64,000 bases of DNA from contig JAEUWI010000024.1 of NCBI GenBank assembly GCA_016791475.1, positions 1 through 64,000 on the forward strand. The letters run 5' to 3'. Origin of the DNA: Candidatus Hydrogenedentota bacterium. Lineage in GTDB: Bacteria; Hydrogenedentota; Hydrogenedentia; Hydrogenedentales; JAEUWI01. How positions within the stretch are numbered: the first letter of the stretch is position 1; each line of letters starts with the position of its first letter. Position numbers and translations under genes: made by a program. This document shows positions 43,005 to 52,614 of the stretch, one piece after another. The notes beneath the pieces are model-generated. The model was not told where the DNA came from. It did no database searches and saw nothing but the letters and a program-made list of their open reading frames with translations.

Positions 43005-43976
43005 ATGCAAATTCAAGTCATCGGTGGCGGAAGTTGGGGCCTCGCCCTGACCCGCGTCCTCGCATTGAACAATCAGAATGTCCAACTCTGGTGTCGGCCC
43101 GAAGATGATCCCGACACCCTGCGCGCCACCCGGGAAAGCAAGAAATTCCTTCCGGGGGTCTTGCTGCCGCCCGAAGTCGTCATTGCCCCCGAGGTGAACG
43201 CGGCCGCCGACATGGTGGTCTATGCGGTCCCCTCCCACGCCATGCGCAGCGTGGTTCCCCAGTTTCTCTTTACCCATAATCCCGTACGGGTCAGTGTGGC
43301 CAAGGGCATTGAGAACGACACGCTCCTGCGGATGAGCGAGATTATTGCCGCACTCGCGCCTGGAAGCCCCGTGGTGGCCCTTTCCGGCCCCAGCCATGCG
43401 GAGGAGGTGGGGCGCGGCCTTCCGGCGTCGCTCGTGGCCGCAAGCGCGGACGAAGACGCCTGCAAGATGGTTCAGGAGGCTTTTTTCTGCTCGAACTTCC
43501 GGGTCTATACGAGCCCGGATATCATCGGCGTGGAACTGGGCGGCTCCTTGAAGAACGTGGTCGCCATCGCGGCGGGCGTCTGCGACGGACTGGGGCTGGG
43601 CGACAACGCCAAGTCAGCCCTGATCACCCGGGGCCTCGCGGAGATCGCGCGGCTGGGAAGCGCCTGCGGCGCCAATCCCCTTACGTTTGCCGGGCTCAGC
43701 GGCATGGGCGATCTCATTACGACCTGTACCAGCCGTCATTCGCGGAATCGGGCCGTAGGCGAAGCGATCGCCCAGGGCAAGAAGCTCCAGGATATTCTCG
43801 ACAGCAGCCCGATGGTGGCGGAAGGCGTTCGCACAACACGCTCGGCCCATGCGCTGGCCCTCAAGATGGGCGTCGAAATGCCGTTGACCGACGTGGCCCA
43901 TCAGGTCTTGTTTGAGGATCTGCCCGCCCGCGAGGCGATTGAAACGCTCATGGCGCGGGAGGCGAAGGCGGAATAA
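43005..43976 (+). CDS. gpsA: Glycerol-3-phosphate dehydrogenase [NAD(P)+]
   Basis: This 323-residue enzyme reduces dihydroxyacetone phosphate to sn-glycerol 3-phosphate for phospholipid backbones. VIGGGSWGLALTRVLA is the NAD(P) loop, LSGPSHAEEV and ELGGSLKNVVAIAAGVCDGL (with the catalytic Lys) are diagnostic, and the C-terminal GMGDLITTCTSRHSRN is standard. I start at the ATG at 43005. No ribosome-binding site is evident. It lies just after RNA element 2, which may control it. Confidence 0.96.
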   Translation: MQIQVIGGGSWGLALTRVLALNNQNVQLWCRPEDDPDTLRATRESKKFLPGVLLPPEVVIAPEVNAAADMVVYAVPSHAMRSVVPQFLFTHNPVRVSVAKGIENDTLLRMSEIIAALAPGSPVVALSGPSHAEEVGRGLPASLVAASADEDACKMVQEAFFCSNFRVYTSPDIIGVELGGSLKNVVAIAAGVCDGLGLGDNAKSALITRGLAEIARLGSACGANPLTFAGLSGMGDLITTCTSRHSRNRAVGEAIAQGKKLQDILDSSPMVAEGVRTTRSAHALALKMGVEMPLTDVAHQVLFEDLPAREAIETLMAREAKAE

Positions 43977-43977
43977 C

Positions 43978-44032
43978 GAATAGTGAATTTTAGGACGGAA
44001 AATATTAATTCACCATGCTCAATTCACTATTC
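43978..44032. terminator. Inverted repeat between convergent genes
   Basis: GAATAGTGAATT (43978-43989) and AATTCACTATTC (44021-44032) form a perfect 12-base stem around a 31-base loop, between the ends of gpsA and the leftward regulator gene. It may end transcription from both sides, although the U-run is weak. Confidence 0.5.
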
Positions 44033-44039
44033 TTAAATC

Positions 44040-44639
44040 TCAAAGCGCTCGGGGGCGATTGATCTTGGTGTGAGGCAGGGCGAAGAGTTGCTCCACGCGC
44101 AGCGCCAGCTCATCAATGTGGAAGGGTTTCTTCAGGAAATCATCGAAGCCGAAGGTCACCAGTTCCTGGATCTCCTCTTCCTCAATGAACCCGGAAATGC
44201 CCAGGATCCGCGTGTTGCGCGTCTCCATGCGGGATTTCACGCGCTCGCAGACCATCCGGCCATCCATGTCGGACAAGTGAATATCCAGAATCACCAGTTG
44301 AGGATTGTGTTCCACAACGATGGCGCCGGCGTCGAATCCGGTGGATGCGGTCAGCACGAGGTACTCTTCCCCTCGGGCGAGAACCGAAGGAATAATGTCG
44401 AGGTAATAGGGGTCGTCATCGACAACGAGGACGCGCCGCTCACCTTCTTCGAGGCGTTCCAGCGGGATGCCATGGCTGAGCATGAACTTCCGGAGGTTAT
44501 CGTAGGGGATGCGGCGATCACCGCCGGGCCCGAGACGATACCCTTCGATCTGACCAAGATCGAACCAGCGAGAGACCGTGTCCGCGGATACTCCGCAGAT
44601 GGCGGCGACTTCGCCCGTCGTGAATACTCTGTTTTTCAT
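44040..44639 (-). CDS. Response regulator with N-terminal excisionase-type DNA-binding domain
   Basis: This 199-residue protein has a helix-turn-helix of the excisionase/MerR-like type at its N-terminus (FTTGEVAAICGVSADTVSRW, about 6-50) and a receiver domain after it (about 70-190). The receiver has VLVVDDDPYYLDI, the phosphoacceptor in LVILDIHLSD and the Lys in LKKPFHIDEL. DNA-binding first and receiver second reverses the common order. The start is the ATG at 44639 (MKNRVF); upstream frame residues are not family-like. No kinase is adjacent. Confidence 0.88.
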   Translation of the reverse strand: MKNRVFTTGEVAAICGVSADTVSRWFDLGQIEGYRLGPGGDRRIPYDNLRKFMLSHGIPLERLEEGERRVLVVDDDPYYLDIIPSVLARGEEYLVLTASTGFDAGAIVVEHNPQLVILDIHLSDMDGRMVCERVKSRMETRNTRILGISGFIEEEEIQELVTFGFDDFLKKPFHIDELALRVEQLFALPHTKINRPRAL

Positions 44640-45028
44640 GAGCCCACCCTCGCTCTCCCCTCCAATGAAACGGCCATCCCGAGCTCGCAGCCACGCTGCG
44701 GGGGCGATCCGCAATACTGGGTCACCGCGCGCTTCGATGCCGGTGATCCGATGAAAGCTCCCCGCGTCAGCAGCCAGAAAGCAACGTCTCCGCCTGTCAG
44801 GCGGTGTGAATTCATTGCCGTTTCCTCCGCGAGGACCGCTCTATGGTATCGTTTCGAGGTACAAAAACGCAAACTTAGCGCCTGCGCGCTATTGCGGTGT
44901 CCGATTCTGATGCCGCGTGGAAAATCCCCCTTGATCTTTCGGGGGACACTACATATAATTAGACACCTAACAGTTTTGCGTCTATCTTAACCGTCTGCCT
45001 GCCAGGGCTCTACAGGGTATTGATCGCC
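44640..45028. other. Divergent intergenic region
   Basis: It lies between the leftward regulator and the rightward desaturase. The segment 44935-44990 is AT-rich and probably holds the desaturase promoter. No gene is supported. Confidence 0.45.
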
Positions 45029-46054
45029 ATGGTGCCTTCCCGTCTTGAAGTTATGAAGCACGTCGAGCGTTTTGTCGCCGAGAAGCTCCCCGTATTCCTT
45101 CGCGGCGCCGAAATCAATTGGCAGCCCAGTGATTACACGCCCGATCTGACTTCCGATGCGGGCTTTGAGGCGGTGCGGGAATTGCGGGAGGAGGCCAGCC
45201 GCCTTCCCGAAGACGCCATGGTCATTCTTGTGGGCGATATGATTACCGAAGAGGCGCTGCCGAGCTACGCGTCCTGGATTAGCACGCTGGAAGGCGTCGG
45301 AGTTTCGGGCGAGCCCAGCACGGCCTGGGGCGCGTGGAACCGCGCCTGGTGCGGGGAGGAGAACCGGCACGGTGACCTGTTGAACCGCTGGCTCTATCTT
45401 TCCGGTCGGGTCAACATGCGGGAAATCGAGGTGACGATCCAGCACCTGATCTCGGATGGGGGCGACACACAGAATGAGAATGATCCCTACCGTACCTTCA
45501 TCTACACCTCCTTCCAGGAAATTGCGACACGGATTTCCCACCTCAATGTGGGAAAAATTGCACGGTCCGTCGGCGCCGAAAAGCTATACGAGCTCTCCGC
45601 CAAGATCGCCGGAGACGAACAACGACATGCGCGGGCCTACAAGTATTTCATTTCCAGAATCATGGAGGTGGACCCCAATGAAGCACTCCTGGCCTTTCAG
45701 GACATGATGAAGAAGAAAATCACCATGCCGGCGATGTACATGCGCGAGCGCGGCGGCCAGATCGGCGACACGTTCAAGAAGTTCGAGCGTGTCGCGGGGC
45801 GGAGCGGGGTCTACACCGGGCGGGACTATGTGGAGATCATTGAGAACCTGCTGGCGGACTGGGATATCCAGCACCTGGGCGGTTTGTCGCCGGCGGCGGA
45901 GAAGGCCCAGGACTATCTGTGCGGGCTACCGGAACGTTACCGGACCCTGCTCCAGCGGATGCATGACCGCACGCCACGGAAGTCCGAACAGGAAGGCGAG
46001 CCGATGACCTTCACGTGGATGTTGCCGCGCCAGCCTTTGGAATCCGTGCTTTAG
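45029..46054 (+). CDS. Acyl-[acyl-carrier-protein] desaturase (ferritin-like di-iron)
   Basis: This 341-residue soluble desaturase of the plant stearoyl-ACP type inserts a double bond into acyl-ACP using O2 and reduced ferredoxin. The two di-iron motifs are EENRHGD (about residue 110) and DEQRHAR (about 200). I start at the ATG at 45029; a TTG at 45020 is the other choice, and AGGG is well placed for either. It stands alone between divergent and convergent neighbours, and acpP lies about 7 kb away. Confidence 0.92.
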   Translation: MVPSRLEVMKHVERFVAEKLPVFLRGAEINWQPSDYTPDLTSDAGFEAVRELREEASRLPEDAMVILVGDMITEEALPSYASWISTLEGVGVSGEPSTAWGAWNRAWCGEENRHGDLLNRWLYLSGRVNMREIEVTIQHLISDGGDTQNENDPYRTFIYTSFQEIATRISHLNVGKIARSVGAEKLYELSAKIAGDEQRHARAYKYFISRIMEVDPNEALLAFQDMMKKKITMPAMYMRERGGQIGDTFKKFERVAGRSGVYTGRDYVEIIENLLADWDIQHLGGLSPAAEKAQDYLCGLPERYRTLLQRMHDRTPRKSEQEGEPMTFTWMLPRQPLESVL

Positions 46055-46065
46055 GCGTTCGGTCC

Positions 46066-48162
46066 TCATGCGCGGCCCCCCTCGGGATAGAGGCGCAGAT
46101 TGCGCATGCGCACGACTTCCGGCGACCCCGCCGGGCCGCCCGTGACGAGCACCATGGCGCCGTTTGAACCGCTGACTTTCTTGATGCTTGCGAGGGTCTG
46201 GATCCGGACGCCCTGACCGAATTGGCCCGCACGTATCTCGTGCTCGCCCCCTTCGGCAACGGCCAGCGCGATGCTCTCTTCGAGGCCCTTGAGGCTCAGG
46301 GCGCATTCCTGATCGAGGGTGGCCAGATTCTCCCGCCAGGTCTTTCGATTGGCCGAATGCTGCTCCGCATGCTCGCGAAGCGCGCCCATCTCCCGGGCAC
46401 TGAGCACCCGGGGCAGCTTTCCATTTTCCTCCGCGTTCTGGATCATCCGGGCCACCAGGGCGCCGAGGCGGTCGGTGTCCTGGACCTGCCACACGTTCGG
46501 CCCCATGAGTTGCGCCATCGTCTGCTCGTGGACGGCGAGGGCCTCCGCGGCCTGAGCGGCCTGGGCCCGCCACTCGTCCATGCGGAAATCAAAATCGTAG
46601 ATCAGTTTGTCGGGCCCCTGTCCAAGCCGCAGGGTATCCTTGAGTTTCTTGGCAAAACTCGCAATGTGACGGCACGGGGCCTCCAGTGCTTCCTTGTCGC
46701 GCACAAAGCCCCGGCACATCATCTTGATTTCGCGGGCCAGGGTAGCGAGGCAAGCGGTGGACTCCTCAATCCCCACGGTCAGGAGCGCGCCCTCCATGCC
46801 CTGTCCGGTATTTTCTCCGAGCACCATGATCTCTTTGAGCCCTTCGCCGGTCTCCAGCAGCACGCCGAGTAGCGCCAGCTCCCCCTGGGTCTCGCGTATT
46901 GGGGCTATGGCGGCGAGGTCCGGGGCGCCGGATTGCACCGCAAAAATTCGGAGACGTTGCAGCGCGAGGAGTTCCCGTTCCAGATAGGCCAGTAATGCCG
47001 TCGCGATGCGCCGCCGGTAGCGAATTCGGGCAAAATTCCGCAACGCGGAGGAGACGCCCTCCTCAATGGGACGGCCGAAATCGTGACAGGTCTGGGCGAC
47101 TCGAAACTGGATCCCGGCCGCGTCGTCGTGGGGATCCTGTTCAATCGCGGTCGCCCTTACCGAGCCGCGCACGTGAATACGGGCATTGCGAATTCCCGCT
47201 TCCGAGGTAAAGTTACGCGTGTAGTAGGTCCCCGAGCGGACGCCCTGCTCCGCGACGAAGTCCCGCCCGCAAAAGATGAGCCTCGGGGCTTCGGCGCCGC
47301 CTGTGGTGATGTCGCCTCGGGGGGCGATCAGCACGGAACCGGCGAGTACGCGGCCCGCCTGAATATTCCCACTTCTAGAGAAGATCCAGCCGCCCTGGAC
47401 ACTGCCGTCGATCACGATGTCCCCTTCCGCCACCACGAATCCGGAAAGTCCCCCCTGAATTTCGAGACCGCCCCCACGGATATCCAGAAGAAACTCTTCC
47501 GACAGTTCTCCGTTCAGGCGGAGACTTCCTTCGTGGAGCAGTACCCGGAGGCTGGCCACCAGGGGAATCCCCTCGATTACATGAATGGCTTCCCGCATAC
47601 CCGCGTGGCTCAGGAACTCCCGCGCGTCCAGCGCAAGGGGGGGCGCGGTTTTCGCGGGATGCTCCACCGGGGCGGTCGGTGCGGGCGCCACAACTGCGGC
47701 GGTTGGTGCTTCGCCACCCGCGGGCTGCTTTGATTTCCAATCCTCGTAGGCGACGAGACAGTCCCCAATCAACTTGCTCAGCCGCACATGGTTCGGCGAC
47801 GAGTCTGTGGCGACGAGGGCTTCAAGGCGGGATCGGGTGTCCCGGAGGAGGGCCAGGTCTTTCTGGATTATGGCCGCGTAGTCATGGGCCAGAAACAGAT
47901 CGATCGCGGCGCGGAGGGCGAGGTTTGATCGCTGAAAGGGCGGGTCCTGATCGCTTCTCCGGGCACGGGCGGCCCGCTCCTGAAGCACGATCCGCACGTG
48001 GCGGCAGAGCAATTGATCCGCCTCGGACAAAGGACCCTCGGAACTCTTTTCACTCAGGAATGACGCGAGTTCTTGCGATTCGCCGTCGGTCAATGAGGTT
48101 ACTTCAACACCTTCCCCGCCTCGAATCTTGTCGAGTGCTGATGACAATATGCTGCTGTCCAA
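46066..48162 (-). CDS. FapA-like (DUF342) polymer-type protein
   Basis: This 698-residue protein has an FapA-like right-handed beta-helix in the middle (about 210-370: GEGDIVIDGSVQGGWIF-like strands followed by IQAGRVLAGSVLIAPRGDI), flanked by helical regions. The N-terminal part has a helical bundle with a proline/alanine linker. The C-terminal part (about 380-650) is mostly long helices, likely coiled coil. I start at the TTG at 48162, with GGAG eight bases upstream; the earlier frame overlaps nothing conserved. FapA-type proteins often link to flagellar or envelope regulation, but nothing here shows the role. Confidence 0.75.
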   Translation of the reverse strand: MDSSILSSALDKIRGGEGVEVTSLTDGESQELASFLSEKSSEGPLSEADQLLCRHVRIVLQERAARARRSDQDPPFQRSNLALRAAIDLFLAHDYAAIIQKDLALLRDTRSRLEALVATDSSPNHVRLSKLIGDCLVAYEDWKSKQPAGGEAPTAAVVAPAPTAPVEHPAKTAPPLALDAREFLSHAGMREAIHVIEGIPLVASLRVLLHEGSLRLNGELSEEFLLDIRGGGLEIQGGLSGFVVAEGDIVIDGSVQGGWIFSRSGNIQAGRVLAGSVLIAPRGDITTGGAEAPRLIFCGRDFVAEQGVRSGTYYTRNFTSEAGIRNARIHVRGSVRATAIEQDPHDDAAGIQFRVAQTCHDFGRPIEEGVSSALRNFARIRYRRRIATALLAYLERELLALQRLRIFAVQSGAPDLAAIAPIRETQGELALLGVLLETGEGLKEIMVLGENTGQGMEGALLTVGIEESTACLATLAREIKMMCRGFVRDKEALEAPCRHIASFAKKLKDTLRLGQGPDKLIYDFDFRMDEWRAQAAQAAEALAVHEQTMAQLMGPNVWQVQDTDRLGALVARMIQNAEENGKLPRVLSAREMGALREHAEQHSANRKTWRENLATLDQECALSLKGLEESIALAVAEGGEHEIRAGQFGQGVRIQTLASIKKVSGSNGAMVLVTGGPAGSPEVVRMRNLRLYPEGGRA

Positions 48163-48357
48163 ACGCGATCTCCAAACGCTCCCACCAGGTCCGGCATCTA
48201 CCGGCAAACCGGTGGTTCCCGCCTGCGCATTAGTGCCGGCGCGACTCCAAGCTTGCCCGCCCGTCTTCCCCGTGAGGGTGATTGTAGCCCATAGTCCCGC
48301 ATTTGGCAATGACTTACGCACAGCGGGACGATTGCGCAGGCCCGTGGACCGTGGGGC

Positions 48358-50433
48358 TCACCCCGCGAAGAGCGGAGCCAGCACCAGGGCGATGACACAC
48401 ATGAATTTGATCAGGATATTGAGCGAAGGACCAACCGTGTCTTTGAGCGGATCGCCCACGGTGTCCGCCACGACGGCGGCGCGGTGGGCGTCCGAGTTCT
48501 TCCCGCCGTGTTGGCCCGCTTCGATGTATTTCTTCGCGTTGTCCATGGCGCCACCGCTGTTGGCCGTTTGGATGCCGAGCATGACGCCCGTGGCGAGGGC
48601 GCCGACCAGCAGGCCGGCCAGGGCTTCGGGGCCGAGGAACAGGCCGATGAACACAGGGACCGAGATACTGAGGGTACCGGGCAGCAGCATGCCCCGAATA
48701 GCGCCGCGGGTCGCAATGTCCACACACCGCTCACTATCGGGGCGGACGCTCTCCAGTCCCTCGCGCAATCCCGGAATTTCGGCAAACTGTCGGCGCACCT
48801 CGATAATCATCGTGTTGGCGCAGGTGCCCACGGCGTGGAAGAGCATGGAACTGAACCAGAAGGGAAGCATGGCCCCAATCAGCAGCCCGGCGAGGACCGC
48901 GGGATCGCTCAGGGTCAGGACCAACCCCGGGCCGCCCGACACGCGGAGTAACGCGGCATCCATGGACATGATGTAGGCGCTGAGGAGTCCGATGGCCGCG
49001 AAGGCCGCACTTCCGATGGCGAATCCCTTTCCGATGGCGGCGGTTGAGTTGCCTACGGCGTCGAGATTATCGGTGATTGCCCGCACGGACGGATCCAGGC
49101 CCGCCATTTCGGCGATACCGCCCGCGTTGTCGGCGATGGGGCCATAGGCGTCTACGGCGACGACCATGCCCGTGGTCGCGAGCATGCCGAGGGCCGCCAC
49201 CGCGACGCCGTAGATCCCGCAGCACGCATAGGCCGCCATGATGGAACAGGCAAGTATCACCACGGGAATAGCCGTGCTCTGCATGCCGATGGCCAGGCCC
49301 TCGACCACCGCGGTGGCCGGTCCGGTTTCGCAGCGCAGTGCCATGCGACGCACGGGCCGGAAGCTCGCGGAGGTGTAGAAGTCGCTTACGAAGCCCACCA
49401 CCCCGCCGGAGACTATACCCAGCACGCAGGCGCCCAGCGGCCCCCACCAGGCAAAGGAAGTACCGCCATAGGTGAAGGGGACCCCCGCCGTAACCGTGTA
49501 GCCCGCTACCCCGGCCACCGTCAGGAGCGCGCTGATGCCGGTGCCGGTCAGCAGAGCCTGCTCCGGGTGGGCGCTCGCGCCGATACGGAGATACAACACC
49601 CCGACTACCGAAGCGAGAATTCCCAGCGACGCCACCACGAAAGGAAAGGCCAGCAGATAGATGGGCCCGCCCCCCGCCACGATGATCGCGCCGATGGCCA
49701 GACAGGCGATAATGGATTCGACGTAGGATTCGAGCAAGTCGGCGCCCAGGCCCGCCACATCGCCCACATTGTCGCCCACGTTGTCGGCGATGACGGCCGG
49801 ATTCCGGGGATCGTCTTCGGGAATTCCCCGCTCCAGCTTGCCAACGAGGTCGGCGGCCATATCGGCGCCCTTGGTAAAGATTCCACCACCCGAGCGACCG
49901 AAAAGCGCCACCAGGGAGGCGCCCATGGCGTAGCCGTTTACGATGGCGGTATCCCCTTCAAAGAGACGGTAGACCAGCACTAGACCGAGCAGGGCAATAC
50001 CCACCACACCCAGGCCCATGACGGCCCCCCCACTGGCCGCGACGGCGAGTGCTCCGGCAACGCCTCGGGCGCGGGCCGCCTCGGTGGTCCTGGCGTTGGC
50101 GCGCGTGGCGATGAACATGCCCAGAAAGCCGGCGCACCCACTGGCCACGGCCCCGGCGGCAAAAGCGACGGAGGTCTTCCAATTCAGGCCCATGTCGGGG
50201 TTATACAGACCGACGACGGCGAGGAAGCCCATGACGAGCAGCGACAAGGCAAGAACCCAGGCGTATTCCCGCCGGAGAAAGGCCAGGGCGCCAACCTGCA
50301 CCTGCCGGGATATGCGCGCCATCAGCTCAGTACCCGGACTCTGGGCTAGAACATAACGTGCGAGGTAGAAGACAACAAGGAGGGAAGCCACCGCGGCGGC
50401 GGCGGCGAGTTTCAAGAAGGGCAGGTCCCGCAT
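48358..50433 (-). CDS. hppA: Membrane-bound pyrophosphatase (ion-pumping)
   Basis: This 691-residue enzyme couples pyrophosphate hydrolysis to H+ or Na+ pumping. It has about 16 membrane segments. The pyrophosphate site is GGGIFTKGADMAADLVGK with DNVGDNVGD, and the second acidic site is near VADTVGDPLKDTVGPSLN. The key motif GNSTAAIGKG has Ala at the position that is Lys in K+-independent enzymes, so it is probably K+-dependent. The ion cannot be read with certainty. It begins with MRDLPFLK, and the next gene upstream is rnc, 122 bases away. Confidence 0.94.
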   Translation of the reverse strand: MRDLPFLKLAAAAAVASLLVVFYLARYVLAQSPGTELMARISRQVQVGALAFLRREYAWVLALSLLVMGFLAVVGLYNPDMGLNWKTSVAFAAGAVASGCAGFLGMFIATRANARTTEAARARGVAGALAVAASGGAVMGLGVVGIALLGLVLVYRLFEGDTAIVNGYAMGASLVALFGRSGGGIFTKGADMAADLVGKLERGIPEDDPRNPAVIADNVGDNVGDVAGLGADLLESYVESIIACLAIGAIIVAGGGPIYLLAFPFVVASLGILASVVGVLYLRIGASAHPEQALLTGTGISALLTVAGVAGYTVTAGVPFTYGGTSFAWWGPLGACVLGIVSGGVVGFVSDFYTSASFRPVRRMALRCETGPATAVVEGLAIGMQSTAIPVVILACSIMAAYACCGIYGVAVAALGMLATTGMVVAVDAYGPIADNAGGIAEMAGLDPSVRAITDNLDAVGNSTAAIGKGFAIGSAAFAAIGLLSAYIMSMDAALLRVSGGPGLVLTLSDPAVLAGLLIGAMLPFWFSSMLFHAVGTCANTMIIEVRRQFAEIPGLREGLESVRPDSERCVDIATRGAIRGMLLPGTLSISVPVFIGLFLGPEALAGLLVGALATGVMLGIQTANSGGAMDNAKKYIEAGQHGGKNSDAHRAAVVADTVGDPLKDTVGPSLNILIKFMCVIALVLAPLFAG

Positions 50434-50555
50434 GGTACGGCCTCCTCTCGCCTGGCTTGGGTCCGAACAAGCCCGAGGCACATTAAGTGTCCCACAAACG
50501 GGGAAAAAGCGCCACTATGGGGCGCATTTTTGGGGGAGAACTCGGGAAAGCGCCT

Positions 50556-51275
50556 TCAGGCGGGGAGTTCGTGCCCTTCCTGGAGCAGGGCTTCCCGCGC
50601 GGCCTGCTGCTCGGCCTCTTTGATGGTATTGCCGACGCCCCGGCCCCGAGGCTCGCCCCGGAGCTCCACTTCCACCTCAAATTCCTTCTGGTGATCGGGG
50701 CCTTCCGAACGCACGAGATTGAAGCGCGGCAGGGGCATGCGCTGCGCCTGACAGTAGTTTTGAAGGCGGGACTTGTAATCGCCGTAGAGGTTGCTGCGGC
50801 GGGCGAGTTCGACCTCGCTGGCGAAAACGCGGACCACGAAATCACGGGCGGCGTCGTAGCCGTGATCGAGGTAGATGGCGCCGATCAGGGCCTCCATGCA
50901 ATCGGCAAGCAGGGCGATCCGTTCCCGGCCTCCGGAGAGTTCTTCGCCTTTGCCGAGGCGGACATGGGGGGCGATTTCGAGCGCGCCACCCACGCGGGCC
51001 ACGGTTTTCCGGTTCACGAGCCCGGCGCGCATACGGCTGTAATCACCGGGGCGGAGATCGGGCAAGCGCTCAAAAAGACTATGGGCGATCGCCAGGCCAA
51101 GCACGGCGTCGCCCAGGAATTCCAAGGATTCATAGTCATAGCCCGCCTGCTCGCCTTCCGACTGGCTGGAGGAGTGGGTCAGGGCACGGTCATAGAGGGT
51201 CGCGTCGCGGATCTCAAAGCCCAGCCGTTTGGCCAGACCCATCAATTCCTCGACACGCTCCGCTCTATCACTCAT
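50556..51275 (-). CDS. rnc: Ribonuclease III
   Basis: This 239-residue dsRNA endonuclease processes rRNA and other structured RNAs. The catalytic motif LEFLGDAVLGLAI is present, with DCMEALIGAIYLD holding the second acid pair. The C-terminal dsRNA-binding domain (about 165-236) ends in GVGNTIKEAEQQAAREAL. It overlaps fabF by eight bases. The order acpP-fabF-rnc is common in bacteria. Confidence 0.96.
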   Translation of the reverse strand: MSDRAERVEELMGLAKRLGFEIRDATLYDRALTHSSSQSEGEQAGYDYESLEFLGDAVLGLAIAHSLFERLPDLRPGDYSRMRAGLVNRKTVARVGGALEIAPHVRLGKGEELSGGRERIALLADCMEALIGAIYLDHGYDAARDFVVRVFASEVELARRSNLYGDYKSRLQNYCQAQRMPLPRFNLVRSEGPDHQKEFEVEVELRGEPRGRGVGNTIKEAEQQAAREALLQEGHELPA

Positions 51276-52497
51276 ACTTCGTCAAGATGATGGAGGCGTT
51301 GTGCCCGCCGAATCCCAGGGAGTTGGACATGACCGCGGACACCTTCTTCTCCATGGCGGTATTCGCCACGAGATTAAGCTGGCACTCGGGATCGGGCGTA
51401 TCGTAGTTGATGTTGGGGGGCAGGATGCCATCGCGCATGGCGAGGATGCAGATCACCGCCTCCACGCCGCCCGCGGCACCGAGCAGGTGACCGATCATGG
51501 ACTTGGTGGAGCTCGTGGGGGGCGTTTCTTCGCCGAAAACCACGTGGAGGGCCTTGCACTCGCCGGCATCGTTCAACTTGGTGCTGGTGCCGTGGGCGTT
51601 AAAATAGCCGATGTCTTCGGGATTCAATTTGGCTTCCCGGAGCGCCTCCCGCATGGCCGCGGCCACGCCGGAACCGTCGGGACGGGGCGCGGTAATGTGG
51701 TAGGCGTCGCAGGTGTCGCCCATGCCGGCGACGACGCCGAGGATTTCGGCGCCGCGGGCTTTGGCGTGCTCTTCGGATTCCAGCACCATAATGCCGGCGC
51801 CTTCGCCCATGACAAAGCCATTGCGATCCAGATCAAAGGGGCGGCTGGCCCGTTCGGGTTCGTCGTTGCGCGTGGAAAGGGCCTTCATGGCGCAGAAACC
51901 GGCGATCCCGAAGGGGATGACAGTCGCTTCCGCACCGCCGGCCACCATGACGTCGGCCTTGCCGGACTGAATCAGGCTGGCGGCGTCGCCGAGGGAGTGG
52001 GTGCCGCTGGCGCAGGCGGTCACGACGCACTTGTTCGGGCCGAGCAGTCCGAGGTGGATGGCGACGGCGCCGGCGGCCATGTTGGCGAGGCCCTTGGGGA
52101 CCATGAGGGGAGACACGCGCCGCGCGCCGCCTTCGGCCATGCGGACGGAGTCAATATTGATCTCGTTGAGGCCGCCGATACCGGAGCCAACGCTGGTGCC
52201 GCAGCGGTAGGGATCTTCCTTGTTGATATCGAGGCCCGCCTGTTTCCAGGCCTGCTCGGCGGCGAAGATGGCAAACTGGGCGTAGCGGCTCATGCGCCGC
52301 ATTTCCTTGTTGTCCAACCCGTCGATTTCCACGTCTTCCGCGATGCCGGCAATCTTGGCCGTCAGGTCGGACGTGTCAAACTGGTCGATTGCCCGGATAC
52401 CGGATTTTCCGGCGCAGATGTTCTTCCAGAATGTATCAATATCATTCCCTACCGGCGAAACAACACCGAGTCCGGTTACAACGACCTTCGTGCTCAT
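51268..52497 (-). CDS. fabF: 3-oxoacyl-[ACP] synthase II
   Basis: This 409-residue condensing enzyme extends acyl-ACP with malonyl-ACP. The catalytic cysteine is in VTACASGTHSLG. The two histidines are in NAHGTSTKLND and KSMIGHLLGAAGG. It lies downstream of acpP, separated by a hairpin, and is coupled to rnc. Confidence 0.96.
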   Translation of the reverse strand: MSTKVVVTGLGVVSPVGNDIDTFWKNICAGKSGIRAIDQFDTSDLTAKIAGIAEDVEIDGLDNKEMRRMSRYAQFAIFAAEQAWKQAGLDINKEDPYRCGTSVGSGIGGLNEINIDSVRMAEGGARRVSPLMVPKGLANMAAGAVAIHLGLLGPNKCVVTACASGTHSLGDAASLIQSGKADVMVAGGAEATVIPFGIAGFCAMKALSTRNDEPERASRPFDLDRNGFVMGEGAGIMVLESEEHAKARGAEILGVVAGMGDTCDAYHITAPRPDGSGVAAAMREALREAKLNPEDIGYFNAHGTSTKLNDAGECKALHVVFGEETPPTSSTKSMIGHLLGAAGGVEAVICILAMRDGILPPNINYDTPDPECQLNLVANTAMEKKVSAVMSNSLGFGGHNASIILTKYE

Positions 52498-52517
52498 GGA
52501 TACCCTTAATGTTTAAG

Positions 52518-52557
52518 ACCCAGTCCGGGGGCATGTAAGAAACCCCGCGGACTGGGT
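52518..52557 (-). other. Hairpin between acpP and fabF
   Basis: ACCCAGTCC (52518-52526) pairs with GGACTGGGT (52549-52557), extended inward by GGGG/CCCC. It lies after the acpP stop and before fabF on the same strand. No U-run follows, so it is more likely a processing or partial attenuation site that lowers fabF expression relative to acpP. Confidence 0.55.
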
Positions 52558-52614
52558 GCTCGCGTTTAACAATCTATATTCAAAGCACCCGATGGGGTGG
52601 GGTTCACCCCGGGC

